Assembly: GCA_964530555.1 (NCBI GenBank)
Contig: CAZHBD010000024.1
Location: forward strand, 1-13,009
Source: CAZHBD01 sp964530555
GTDB lineage: Bacteria > Patescibacteriota > Saccharimonadia > Saccharimonadales > AWTP1-31
Direction of reading: 5' to 3'
Length of the DNA stretch: 13,009 bases
Position numbers and translations under genes: made by a program. The notes under the pieces are model-generated. The model was not told the origin of the DNA and made no database searches. It saw only the letters and a list, made by a program, of their open reading frames with translations. Shown here one piece after another: positions 1-6,342 of this stretch (position 1 is its first letter; each line of letters begins with the position of its first letter).

Positions 1-7
1 GCGAATA

Positions 8-16
8 TGGTACCAT
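8..16 (+). promoter_or_regulatory. Extended -10 promoter element for the gene at 24
   Basis: TGG-TACCAT reads as TGn plus a -10 hexamer (4 of 6 to TATAAT) and ends 7 nt before the ATG at 24. Transcription starting about 7 nt downstream would begin at the start codon. Positions 7-16 also form a perfect 10-bp palindrome. No room remains in the window to see a -35. Confidence 0.45.
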
Positions 17-23
17 AACCGTT

Positions 24-686
24 ATGAGAAAGCTTAATCAGCGCGGTATTGTTGATACGTGGCTCGTTGCTTTTGTAGTTTTAATGGTGCTCTTTGTGGC
101 GGCTGCTGTCTTTGGTGTTTGGGCTTTTGTAAGTCGTAATGACTACAAAAATAACGTTGACGCCAAGATTGCGTCGGCTGTTGGCGCTGCACAACAAGTA
201 ACTAGTGACAAAAAAGATGCAGAGTTTAAAGAGAAAGAGAAAGAACCTTACCGAACATATGTTGGGCCAAGCACCTATGCCAGCGTATCAATAACATACC
301 CTAAGACATGGAGTGCTTATGTCGATGAATCGGGACGCTCAGGCGTAGTAATTGACGGATATTTTAACCCGGCTATTGTTCCAGGGCTCCAAAGCGGCAA
401 AAGTTTTGCGATACGCATGCAGGTGTCAAATAGTCGCTATGCTAACGAAGTGGCCACTTTTACACAACAAGCCAAAACCAATAAGGTCAAAATCACCCCC
501 TATAGTCCGCCAAAAGTAGCAAGTGCAGTTGGCGTGCGGGTCGAAGGCCAGATCAGTGCCAATAAACAAGGGAGCATGGTTATTGTGCCAATACGTGATA
601 AAACACTAAAAATATGGACAGAGGGTAGTGAATTCGTAAATGATCTAGACAAAATCATTCTCCCTCAACTTACCTTTGTACCGTAG
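24..686 (+). CDS. Single-anchor extracytoplasmic protein of unknown function (PsbP-like region possible)
   Basis: This 220-residue protein has a short basic N-terminus, one hydrophobic segment at about residues 13-36, a polar Lys/Asp/Glu-rich linker (about 41-75), and a soluble domain from about 76 to the end. There is no typical signal peptidase site, so it is most likely a membrane-anchored protein with its C-terminal domain outside the cell. The domain starts with a SITYPKTW stretch similar in style to the PsbP-like domains that recur in CPR proteins; that resemblance is from memory and unverified. I see no catalytic motif. The ATG sits 7 nt after an extended -10 (TGGTACCAT, 8-16) with no Shine-Dalgarno, which suggests a leaderless mRNA. 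It ends 32 nt before the next gene, which has its own promoter-like sequence, so the two need not form one operon. The coding call is firm and the function unknown. Confidence 0.85.
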   Translation: MRKLNQRGIVDTWLVAFVVLMVLFVAAAVFGVWAFVSRNDYKNNVDAKIASAVGAAQQVTSDKKDAEFKEKEKEPYRTYVGPSTYASVSITYPKTWSAYVDESGRSGVVIDGYFNPAIVPGLQSGKSFAIRMQVSNSRYANEVATFTQQAKTNKVKITPYSPPKVASAVGVRVEGQISANKQGSMVIVPIRDKTLKIWTEGSEFVNDLDKIILPQLTFVP

Positions 687-695
687 TGCTATACT
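687..695 (+). promoter_or_regulatory. Extended -10 promoter element for the kinase-like/receiver/recO unit
   Basis: TGC-TATACT is a strong extended -10 (5 of 6 plus TG). It starts at the stop codon of the preceding gene. The predicted transcription start is about 702, giving a leader of roughly 17 nt that contains the Shine-Dalgarno sequence. No convincing -35 is visible, as expected for an extended -10 promoter. Confidence 0.6.
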
Positions 696-706
696 ACTGA
701 TAGATC

Positions 707-715
707 AAAGGAGGG
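707..715 (+). promoter_or_regulatory. Shine-Dalgarno deciding a GTG start
   Basis: AAAGGAGGG lies 3-4 nt before GTG 719. It is the strongest anti-16S match in the first part of the window and supports GTG 719 as the start. Most neighbouring genes lack such a site. Confidence 0.7.
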
Positions 716-718
716 AAG

Positions 719-1441
719 GTGTCCAAGCATGATTCAGCCAGGAGGCGTGGGGCTGGCGATACCGATGAAACACGGCGACTACTAGCCGTAGTAGCGTCGC
801 AGCTACAGCTACCTTTGGTGCAAATTGCGCGTTTGGCGGAGTTAAACAATGACAGTGCGCAGACAATTCACAGTATTCGTACGCTGAGCGAAATCGCCTT
901 GCAGCTAACAGAGCATTTTCGAGTTACGCTTTATGGAAACGATGCCTTGTTAGAGCCTGTTTCGTTATCTTCGGTGCTTTATAATACTGCTCATCGGTTG
1001 GAAAAAATGGCCGACCTCTATCATTGCGATGTACAGCTTGAGTTGGCAGGGCACTATCCTCCGGTGCTTGCTAACGCTGCGAGTTTAGAGGCTGCTTTTA
1101 GTAGTCTTGGTACGGTTTTGATTGAAGCACAATCAAATAACACTCAGCCCAGTAGGCGTTCGACGGTAGTTTTAGCAGCACATAAAAGTCGTTGGGGTTT
1201 GGTCGCTGGGATGTACGGCGACTCACTGCAGTTTACTCGTCCGGCATTTCGTCGAGCCAAGCATTTATTTGGTCGTGCACATCAGCCCTTAAATCAATCA
1301 ATCAATTCGGCGGGAGCTGGCGTTTTTTTGGCCAACGTGATTCTCGAATCTGTGGCTGACGGACTTCACCCTGCACGATATCGGAAACGTAATGGCTTGG
1401 CGGCCACTCTACAGCCAAGTCAGCAACTTGCGTTGGTCTAA
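719..1441 (+). CDS. Soluble histidine-kinase-like protein lacking the phospho-acceptor histidine
   Basis: The 240-residue protein has no membrane segment and no sensor domain. Residues 20-70 resemble a HisKA dimerisation helix pair: VASQLQLPLVQI (25-36) aligns with the H-box pattern VSHELRTPLTSI, but the His position is Ser27 and the following Glu is Gln28. Residues 115-235 follow the HATPase_c order, with an N-box-like segment at 121-136 that lacks the conserved Asn residues, no visible DxGxG box, and a remaining GAG motif at 199-201. Autophosphorylation therefore looks impossible, and ATP binding is doubtful. It starts at GTG behind a strong Shine-Dalgarno and ends 1 nt before the receiver gene, so the two are surely co-transcribed. 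The fold assignment is by pattern only. It may act as a scaffold or partner for the receiver-like protein. Alternative: a truncated kinase or an unrelated helical protein. Confidence 0.6.
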   Translation: MSKHDSARRRGAGDTDETRRLLAVVASQLQLPLVQIARLAELNNDSAQTIHSIRTLSEIALQLTEHFRVTLYGNDALLEPVSLSSVLYNTAHRLEKMADLYHCDVQLELAGHYPPVLANAASLEAAFSSLGTVLIEAQSNNTQPSRRSTVVLAAHKSRWGLVAGMYGDSLQFTRPAFRRAKHLFGRAHQPLNQSINSAGAGVFLANVILESVADGLHPARYRKRNGLAATLQPSQQLALV

Positions 1442-1442
1442 C

Positions 1443-1811
1443 ATGGCTCGTGTTCTTGTTGTCGAGCCCGACCGCCTACTGGCAGACATATATGCGACTT
1501 CACTGAGACGCAACGGCCATGAAGTGGTGTTGGCGGTTTCAGCCGGCGAAGCGCTACGCCATCTCGAAGCTGGGGTGGACATACTTTTGTTAGAGATCCA
1601 ACTGGTGGTCCATAACGGGCTTGAACTACTATATGAGATACGCTCGTATACCGACTTAACTGATGTCCGGACGATCATTCATACTATGCTGCCACTGGAT
1701 AGAATGCCTAGGGTTTTGTACCAGCAGCTGGGTGTCAGCGAGTATCTATACAAACCATCAACAACTTTAGTCAAGTTAAACGAAACCGTTTGTAATGTTC
1801 TAGCGCAATGA
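1443..1811 (+). CDS. Stand-alone receiver-like protein with Glu at the phospho-Asp position
   Basis: At 122 residues this is a single receiver (CheY-like) domain with no output domain. The beta1 segment VLVVEPDR keeps one acid (Glu8), but the second acidic Mg-binding position is Pro9. The beta3 segment DILLLEIQL places Glu51 where the phosphorylated Asp belongs, followed by HNGLELLYEIR, a typical receiver alpha3. The Thr of beta4 (Thr81) and the Lys-Pro of beta5 (Lys104-Pro105) are conserved. Established knowledge: Asp-to-Glu at this site sometimes mimics phosphorylation, and such atypical receivers act without phosphotransfer. I chose ATG 1443 because it matches the receiver N-terminus and follows the upstream stop by 1 nt; an in-frame ATG at 1392 would add 17 unrelated residues. 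Its stop overlaps the recO start (ATGA, 1808-1811), implying translational coupling. Confidence 0.8.
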   Translation: MARVLVVEPDRLLADIYATSLRRNGHEVVLAVSAGEALRHLEAGVDILLLEIQLVVHNGLELLYEIRSYTDLTDVRTIIHTMLPLDRMPRVLYQQLGVSEYLYKPSTTLVKLNETVCNVLAQ

Positions 1812-2506
1812 AGCAGATTGTTACTCAGGCCATCGTCCTGAATCGCACCAACTTCCAAGAAGCAGATCGGATTATCACAGTGATAACGCCTGTCGGAAAA
1901 CGAAGCTTGCTTGCGAAAGGCGTGCGCAAGGTACAGAGTAAACTTGCTGGAGGCATCGAATTGTTCTCGGTTTGCGAGCTAACCTATTTGGAAGGAAAAA
2001 GCGACCTGCAAACACTCATCTCGAGTCGACTGGTATCTCACTATCAGCATATTGTAGCCGATCTCGATCGGACAATGGTGGGCTATCGTTTGCTCAAGCT
2101 TATCAATGGCATAACTGAAGCTGACGTCAGCCCTGACTACTTTCAGTTGGTTGTTCAGGCTTTGGAAATACTTGATAATACAACTATCGACATAGCTTTG
2201 GTCGAGGTTTGGTTTGCAAGCAGCCTACTTTCGCTCGAAGGCTTGGATATCAATGTTGCTACTGATTCGCAGGGAAATACACTAGACAAAGATAGCACGT
2301 ATAGTTTTGATTACCATGTTATGGCGTTTGCACGACGGCGAAACGGACAGTATTCGGCTCGACACATAAAGCTACTGCGGCTAATGAAGAGCATAAAAAA
2401 ACCACTTCAGTTGGCAATGCTAACAGGGATAAAACAGGAGACAAAAGAGCTACAGGTCTTGCTCAAGACCATACTTAGCAGGACGTATGGCCGCATGGCT
2501 GTCTAG
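1808..2506 (+). CDS. recO: DNA repair protein RecO
   Basis: RecO is the cytoplasmic recombination mediator that, with RecR, helps load RecA onto SSB-coated DNA in RecF-pathway repair and also anneals strands. The 232-residue length fits the family. The N-terminal OB-fold is recognisable (about 1-78): an AIVLNRTNFQEADRIITVIT start, then GKRSLLAKGVRK (30-41) and an ELTYLEG strand. The rest is the helical C-terminal domain. I see only one cysteine (Cys56), so the four-Cys zinc site found in some RecO proteins is absent. The start codon overlaps the stop of the receiver-like gene by 4 nt, making recO the third gene of that unit. It is followed by 86 nt leading to a separate promoter for glycyl-tRNA synthetase. 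Confidence 0.88.
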   Translation: MKQIVTQAIVLNRTNFQEADRIITVITPVGKRSLLAKGVRKVQSKLAGGIELFSVCELTYLEGKSDLQTLISSRLVSHYQHIVADLDRTMVGYRLLKLINGITEADVSPDYFQLVVQALEILDNTTIDIALVEVWFASSLLSLEGLDINVATDSQGNTLDKDSTYSFDYHVMAFARRRNGQYSARHIKLLRLMKSIKKPLQLAMLTGIKQETKELQVLLKTILSRTYGRMAV

Positions 2507-2575
2507 TGTCTCTGGCAGTATTTCAGAATGCCAAGGACGTTTGTATGCTGAACCGGCGGCAACGTTGTAATTATC

Positions 2576-2584
2576 TGGTATAAT
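2576..2584 (+). promoter_or_regulatory. Extended -10 promoter for glycyl-tRNA synthetase
   Basis: TGG-TATAAT is a perfect extended -10 with a perfect hexamer, ending 8 nt before ATG 2593. The predicted start site is at about 2591-2593, so the mRNA would be leaderless or nearly so. There is no Shine-Dalgarno and no space for a T-box leader. No good -35 is visible. Confidence 0.65.
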
Positions 2585-2592
2585 GACCTCTA

Positions 2593-3921
2593 ATGAGCGA
2601 AGTTACCTTAGATGATATTGTTTCGTTGTGTAAGCGTCGTGGGTTTGTTTTTCAGGCTAGCGATATTTATGGCGGTTTGGCTGGGTTTTATGATTACGGC
2701 CCGCTGGGTGTTGAGCTAGTCAATAAGCTCAAAGCCGAGTGGTGGAGCGCCATGGTCACCGAAAGCGACAACATATTCGGTGTAGATGGGGCGATTATTC
2801 AAAACCCTAAACTTTGGGAAGCCAGCGGACACGTTGCTGGCTTTACGGACCCCCTCGTTGACTGCAAGACCTGTGGTGCGCGTCATCGAGCCGACCATTT
2901 GGCTGGTACAGATTCAACCGACTTGGACGAGCTAAAAGACTTACTCAAGGACAAAGCCTGCCCAACTTGCGGTAATAAAACCCTGACCGAACCTCGCAAG
3001 TACAATATGATGATGAAGACCTGGGTTGGCCCAGTAGAGGATGAATCAAGCGTAGCATATTTACGGCCCGAGACGGCTGGTTCTATCTTCACCAATTACG
3101 AGAATGTGCGGGAAACCATGCGAGCCAAACTCCCGTTTGGCGTCGCGCAGGTCGGCAAGGCCTTTAGAAATGAAATTAGCCCGCGCGACTTTATTTTTCG
3201 TGTCCGTGAATTGGAGCAAATGGAGATGCAGTACTTCATTCAACCCGATGACCAAAAAGAGGTCTATGAACAGTGGCGTGACTTCGCCTGGAATTTTTTG
3301 ACTGAGCGACTGGGCATTGATGAGAAAAATCTGCAGTGGCACGAACACGATGAAAAAGAACGAGCCCACTACGCGGCAGCGGCACATGATATATACTTCC
3401 GTTTTCCGCAAGGTTTTAAAGAGTTGTGGGGGACTCATAATCGAACTAATTTTGACCTCAGCAATCATATGAAAGCCAGCAAGAAGGACTTGCAGTATTT
3501 CGACGAAGCAACCCGCCAGAAGTTCATACCTTATGTCATCGAGAGCTCAGTTGGGGTTGGTCGCATGTTGATGGCCGTACTAACTGATGCCTATCATGAA
3601 GAAGAGATTAATGGCGAGAAACGCGTAGTTCTGAAGCTAAAAACCGAACTCGCTCCGTATCGGTTTGCTGTGTCTCCATTGCTTAAGAATAAGCCCGAAC
3701 TTGTAGAAAAAGCCCGCGAAGTGTATAGCGCAATGAAGAAAAAGTACGGATCGGTTATATGGGATGACAATGGGAATATCGGCAAACGCTACCGTCGTCA
3801 AGACGAGATCGGTACGCCCGAGTGTATAGTAGTTGATTTTCAAACACTCGAAGATGGCACAGTTACGGTTCGTGACCGAGACACTACCGAGCAAACACGC
3901 AAACCAATAACCAAGCTTTAG
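2593..3921 (+). CDS. glyQS: Glycyl-tRNA synthetase (class II, alpha2 type)
   Basis: This enzyme charges tRNA-Gly in the cytoplasm. The 442-residue protein has the expected order: N-terminal RGFVFQASDIYGGLAGFYDYGP (16-37), a zinc-type insertion with CxxC pairs at Cys91/Cys94 and Cys123/Cys126, motif 2 at FRNEISPRDFIFRVRELEQM (191-210), motif 3 at ESSVGVGRMLMAVL (317-330), and an anticodon-binding domain from about 350, including APYRFAV and YRRQDEIGTPECIVVDF. This is the single-chain type found in many bacteria, archaea and eukaryotes, not the GlyQ/GlyS alpha2-beta2 form. The length is slightly short but complete. It appears to be transcribed alone from the promoter at 2576-2584. Confidence 0.96.
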   Translation: MSEVTLDDIVSLCKRRGFVFQASDIYGGLAGFYDYGPLGVELVNKLKAEWWSAMVTESDNIFGVDGAIIQNPKLWEASGHVAGFTDPLVDCKTCGARHRADHLAGTDSTDLDELKDLLKDKACPTCGNKTLTEPRKYNMMMKTWVGPVEDESSVAYLRPETAGSIFTNYENVRETMRAKLPFGVAQVGKAFRNEISPRDFIFRVRELEQMEMQYFIQPDDQKEVYEQWRDFAWNFLTERLGIDEKNLQWHEHDEKERAHYAAAAHDIYFRFPQGFKELWGTHNRTNFDLSNHMKASKKDLQYFDEATRQKFIPYVIESSVGVGRMLMAVLTDAYHEEEINGEKRVVLKLKTELAPYRFAVSPLLKNKPELVEKAREVYSAMKKKYGSVIWDDNGNIGKRYRRQDEIGTPECIVVDFQTLEDGTVTVRDRDTTEQTRKPITKL

Positions 3922-3944
3922 AATTTTACCAAGCACCCAATAGT

Positions 3945-3953
3945 TGCTTAATT
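3945..3953 (+). promoter_or_regulatory. Possible extended -10 for the gene at 3963
   Basis: TGC-TTAATT ends 9 nt before ATG 3963, the same geometry as seen upstream of 24, 2593 and 4742. The hexamer is weak (4 of 6). It overlaps a small inverted repeat, TTGCT/AGCAA (3944-3958). Confidence 0.3.
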
Positions 3954-3962
3954 AGCAATTAA

Positions 3963-4706
3963 ATGTTATTCTATAAACTTATGATCGATGGCCCATTTTC
4001 TTTACCCGCTATTGAAATGCAGTTGACCGACTCGCAAGTCGAACGATACATTGAGCAGGTCTTAATTCCGGTCTTGGGCTATTTAGCTCACCAGCCTGAC
4101 TTGTTGGATGAGTCAAAAGTGGGTGAAATTTTTAGAGTGGAGCGTCGTTTAGTGACTCCAACAGGAGCTCTCGCAAGCTTAGCCATTAGCGCGGAAGTGA
4201 TGCCGGGATATGATCCAGATGACGTTGAAGCGCCTGGTGACTGGTATTGTGACATTGAAGTCGTTTCCGAAGAAACACAGCCGGATATGCTTGATGACAT
4301 GGTATTGACAGCTGAAGCATATATAAGAGATGAGGAGTTGAAGAGTGGCACCGACCCAGACATAGTTGAAGCCGTGGTCGAAGAAGCTCTGGATAATGAT
4401 CAAGGACTTTTGCGAGCATGGCGAGTCAGAAGGTATCAATTTACGACAGATAGGTCGTGTGATCCTGGTCGCCAAGACGTGAGCCATGAGCTTCGGGACG
4501 AAGATGATGACGTAATATGGAGCGACTACAAAATGGGCGAGAAAATGCCCGAAGCTGACGAAGACGACCTTGACCCAACTACACTGATAATTCGAGAGCT
4601 TGGGTATAGTGCGGCCTCACTAACCAATATTCATCTCATTGAAGTCGCCGCTGCGTTGCAAAAGCTAGGGGTGCCTCACGAGCTACTCGATTTTGACGTT
4701 ACATAG
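3963..4706 (+). CDS. Acidic protein of unknown function
   Basis: I do not recognise this 247-residue protein. It has no membrane segment or signal peptide and is strongly acidic, especially about 65-150 and 175-212, where runs such as RDEDDDVIW and PEADEDDLDP occur. The C-terminal 45 residues look like a compact alpha/beta or helical segment (TLIIRELGYSAASLTNIHLI then EVAAALQKLGVPHELLDFDV). Two starts are possible: ATG 3963, preceded 9 nt upstream by a weak extended -10, and ATG 3981, six codons in. I prefer 3963, though weakly. It lies between glycyl-tRNA synthetase and an SRPBCC gene, each with its own promoter-like element, so context says little about its job. Confidence 0.75.
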   Translation: MLFYKLMIDGPFSLPAIEMQLTDSQVERYIEQVLIPVLGYLAHQPDLLDESKVGEIFRVERRLVTPTGALASLAISAEVMPGYDPDDVEAPGDWYCDIEVVSEETQPDMLDDMVLTAEAYIRDEELKSGTDPDIVEAVVEEALDNDQGLLRAWRVRRYQFTTDRSCDPGRQDVSHELRDEDDDVIWSDYKMGEKMPEADEDDLDPTTLIIRELGYSAASLTNIHLIEVAAALQKLGVPHELLDFDVT

Positions 4707-4723
4707 GTTTTCAATCCAAAAAC

Positions 4724-4732
4724 TGCTATCAT
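4724..4732 (+). promoter_or_regulatory. Extended -10 promoter for the gene at 4742
   Basis: TGC-TATCAT (5 of 6 plus TG) ends 9 nt before ATG 4742. The predicted start site is at the start codon and there is no Shine-Dalgarno, so this is another candidate leaderless start. It would drive the SRPBCC/RNase HI/HAD group. Confidence 0.5.
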
Positions 4733-4741
4733 AAGCCCAAC

Positions 4742-5188
4742 ATGAGGGCATCAGCAAGCATCACTATTAACAGAGAAGTTTCGCAGGTTTATACCGCGTT
4801 TACCAACCTAGACAATCGATCGAAATTTATTCCAACAATCACTCAGCTTAAGATATTGACCGACGATGTTGCTGGTCGAGGCGTAAAGTGGAGCGAGACA
4901 CGCTACGAAAATGATGTTGAAAAGAAAGGGACGATAGTCGTTACTCAGTATAAGCCGCCACGAATTTTTGTTATCGAGATAGCTACAGCAGGACTAAAAT
5001 ATAAAATACGATATAATTTCCAGCCAGAAGGCAAGAGTGCTACAAAAATCGTTGCCACAATTGGCGGCCATCCTGGGGGTTTACTGGGTCGCTTCATGAA
5101 GCGATTTTTATCGGCAAACAGCGCCTTTGTCCATGACCAGCTTCAAAAAGAGCTTGATATATTTGCATCGGTTGCAGACAAGCTTTAG
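4742..5188 (+). CDS. SRPBCC (START-like) superfamily protein
   Basis: At 148 residues this has the single-domain SRPBCC pattern: a first strand ASITINREVSQVYTAF followed by TNLDNRSKFIP (about 3-31), a series of strands including GVKWSETRYEN (47-57) and FVIEIATAGLKYKIRYNFQP (76-95), and a long C-terminal helix (about 114-146) with the GLLGRFMKRFL segment. This family (polyketide cyclase/dehydrase-like, COG3427/COG2867-type helix-grip folds) forms a cavity for hydrophobic ligands. Nothing in the sequence identifies the ligand. It is probably cytoplasmic. It ends 16 nt before RNase HI, which has no strong promoter or Shine-Dalgarno of its own, suggesting an operon. Confidence 0.8.
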   Translation: MRASASITINREVSQVYTAFTNLDNRSKFIPTITQLKILTDDVAGRGVKWSETRYENDVEKKGTIVVTQYKPPRIFVIEIATAGLKYKIRYNFQPEGKSATKIVATIGGHPGGLLGRFMKRFLSANSAFVHDQLQKELDIFASVADKL

Positions 5189-5204
5189 CAGAAAGATAGT
5201 ACAT

Positions 5205-5630
5205 ATGATTACATACCATACCGATGGCAGTTGCGAACCCAACCCTGGAACGGGTGGCTATGCGGTGATAAAAAATATGAAACCCGCCATTCTCGGCGGA
5301 GCAGCAAGCACTACAAATATTCGAATGGAAGGAGAGGCAATCATTGCTGCGCTGAAAGACGCAGCTGGAGAAGCCTGCGAGATTTATACCGACAGTGAGT
5401 TTTGGGTTAAGGTCATCACTATCTGGTCGCTGCCATGGGAGAAAAATGGCTGGAAAAAGAAAAACGGCGAGATAAAAAACCTAGATCTGGTTCAGGAGGT
5501 TTGCTCTCTGTATCGAGCTTCAAAGGCAAAACTTATCTGGGTACGGGGTCATAATGGGCACGATGGTAACGAACTGGCTGATGAATGGGCTAACAAAGCT
5601 CGCTTGCAGCAACTGGCAAAAGAAGGATGA
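5205..5630 (+). CDS. rnhA: Ribonuclease HI
   Basis: RNase HI cleaves the RNA strand of RNA-DNA hybrids, removing primers and R-loops. The 141-residue protein carries all four catalytic acids: Asp7 in TDGSCEPNPGTGG, Glu42 in NIRMEGEAIIAAL, Asp63 in IYTDSEFW, and Asp126 in VRGHNGHDGNELADEW, together with the loop His116 and Asn122. The basic substrate-binding protrusion is present (about 78-92, KNGWKKKNG). I chose ATG 5205 because the family begins just before the first strand (ITYHTDGS). An in-frame ATG at 5127 would add 26 residues lying inside the SRPBCC gene. Its TGA stop overlaps the next start (ATGA, 5627-5630), so it is coupled to the HAD gene. Confidence 0.94.
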   Translation: MITYHTDGSCEPNPGTGGYAVIKNMKPAILGGAASTTNIRMEGEAIIAALKDAAGEACEIYTDSEFWVKVITIWSLPWEKNGWKKKNGEIKNLDLVQEVCSLYRASKAKLIWVRGHNGHDGNELADEWANKARLQQLAKEG

Positions 5631-6337
5631 GCAAGCCACTGCATTTTAGCGGCATAGAGACGGTGCTGTGGGACCTCGATGGTACTTTGTTGGACAGTTT
5701 TGGGATCTTCCGGGATTTGGTCAGTGAATTGTTGCCCAGGCATAACTTATCGGTTCCAGATGAGGTCGCGCTGCGACATAATTTTCACGGCCCGCTGGAA
5801 CATTCGATTGCTGGTGCTGCAGGTCTTACGGCAGATAATCCAGTCGTACAGCAAATTGCTGCTGATTTTCTGACTCAGCAGGATAGCCGGTACGAGATTG
5901 TAGAAGAACATTTATTGCCTGACGCACTAGGGCTGGCCAAGTCATTGGCTGTCCAGGGCATAACGCAGATGCTCGTTACGAATCGAGCTCATGAAGGTCG
6001 CTTGAGGGCCAGTCCGCGGCACATTGTAGCTAATTCAAGTCTCCACCCATGTATATCCCGTATTATTTGCGGAGATGATACGCATCATCGGAAGCCTGAC
6101 CCTCGAGTACTCAACGGGTTAGCTATTGTTCCTGCCAAGACTTTAGTTATTGGCGATCAGTTCGTAGATGCTGAATTTGCGCATAATTTGCAAGCACGGG
6201 CACTAATCGTTAATCGGCATGGTTCGCTCGCCCATGCTGAACGGCTTAGTGCGCTCCTTGGTTTACAGCTACAAGTTGTTGAAAGCTTGGAGAACGTGAA
6301 AATAGCTGGCACCAGGCCAGGTAAGACCGTACAATAA
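5627..6337 (+). CDS. HAD-superfamily hydrolase, phosphoglycolate-phosphatase-like
   Basis: The 236-residue protein has all HAD motifs: I, WDLDGTLLDS with Asp16 and Asp18; II, LVTNR with Thr118; III, HHRKPDP with Lys156; IV, VIGDQFVDAEF with Asp177 and Asp181. A helical cap lies between motifs I and II (about 25-105), as in subclass I (Gph-like) phosphatases. Substrate cannot be read from sequence; small phosphorylated metabolites or nucleotides are likely. Its start overlaps the RNase HI stop, so it is translationally coupled. The final 15 residues are basic and irregular. The stop at 6335-6337 overlaps the -10-like sequence of the next gene. Confidence 0.9.
   Translation: MSKPLHFSGIETVLWDLDGTLLDSFGIFRDLVSELLPRHNLSVPDEVALRHNFHGPLEHSIAGAAGLTADNPVVQQIAADFLTQQDSRYEIVEEHLLPDALGLAKSLAVQGITQMLVTNRAHEGRLRASPRHIVANSSLHPCISRIICGDDTHHRKPDPRVLNGLAIVPAKTLVIGDQFVDAEFAHNLQARALIVNRHGSLAHAERLSALLGLQLQVVESLENVKIAGTRPGKTVQ
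6330..6335 (+). promoter_or_regulatory. Possible -10 element for the NYN-domain gene
   Basis: TACAAT (5 of 6 to TATAAT) ends 7 nt before ATG 6343, with no Shine-Dalgarno between. It lies at the end of the HAD gene and has no TG extension. It could give a leaderless transcript, although simple read-through from upstream is equally possible. Confidence 0.35.
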
Positions 6338-6342
6338 GGCCT

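Noticed and set aside
1392..1442. Upstream ATG 1392 as the start of the receiver-like gene
   Set aside because: It would add 17 residues with no receiver similarity and overlap the kinase-like gene by 50 nt. ATG 1443 gives the exact beta1 start of the domain.
2513..2533. Hairpin TGGCA/TGCCA after recO as a terminator
   Set aside because: The stem is only 5 bp with an 11-nt loop and no T-run follows.
3061..3468. Long antisense reading frame opposite glycyl-tRNA synthetase
   Set aside because: It lies fully within a firmly identified gene and shows no domain, ribosome site or promoter of its own. The same holds for the other antisense frames in the window.
5127..5204. Upstream ATG 5127 as the start of RNase HI
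   Set aside because: The extra 26 residues lie inside the SRPBCC gene in another frame, and the family begins at the TYHTDGS strand encoded from 5205.
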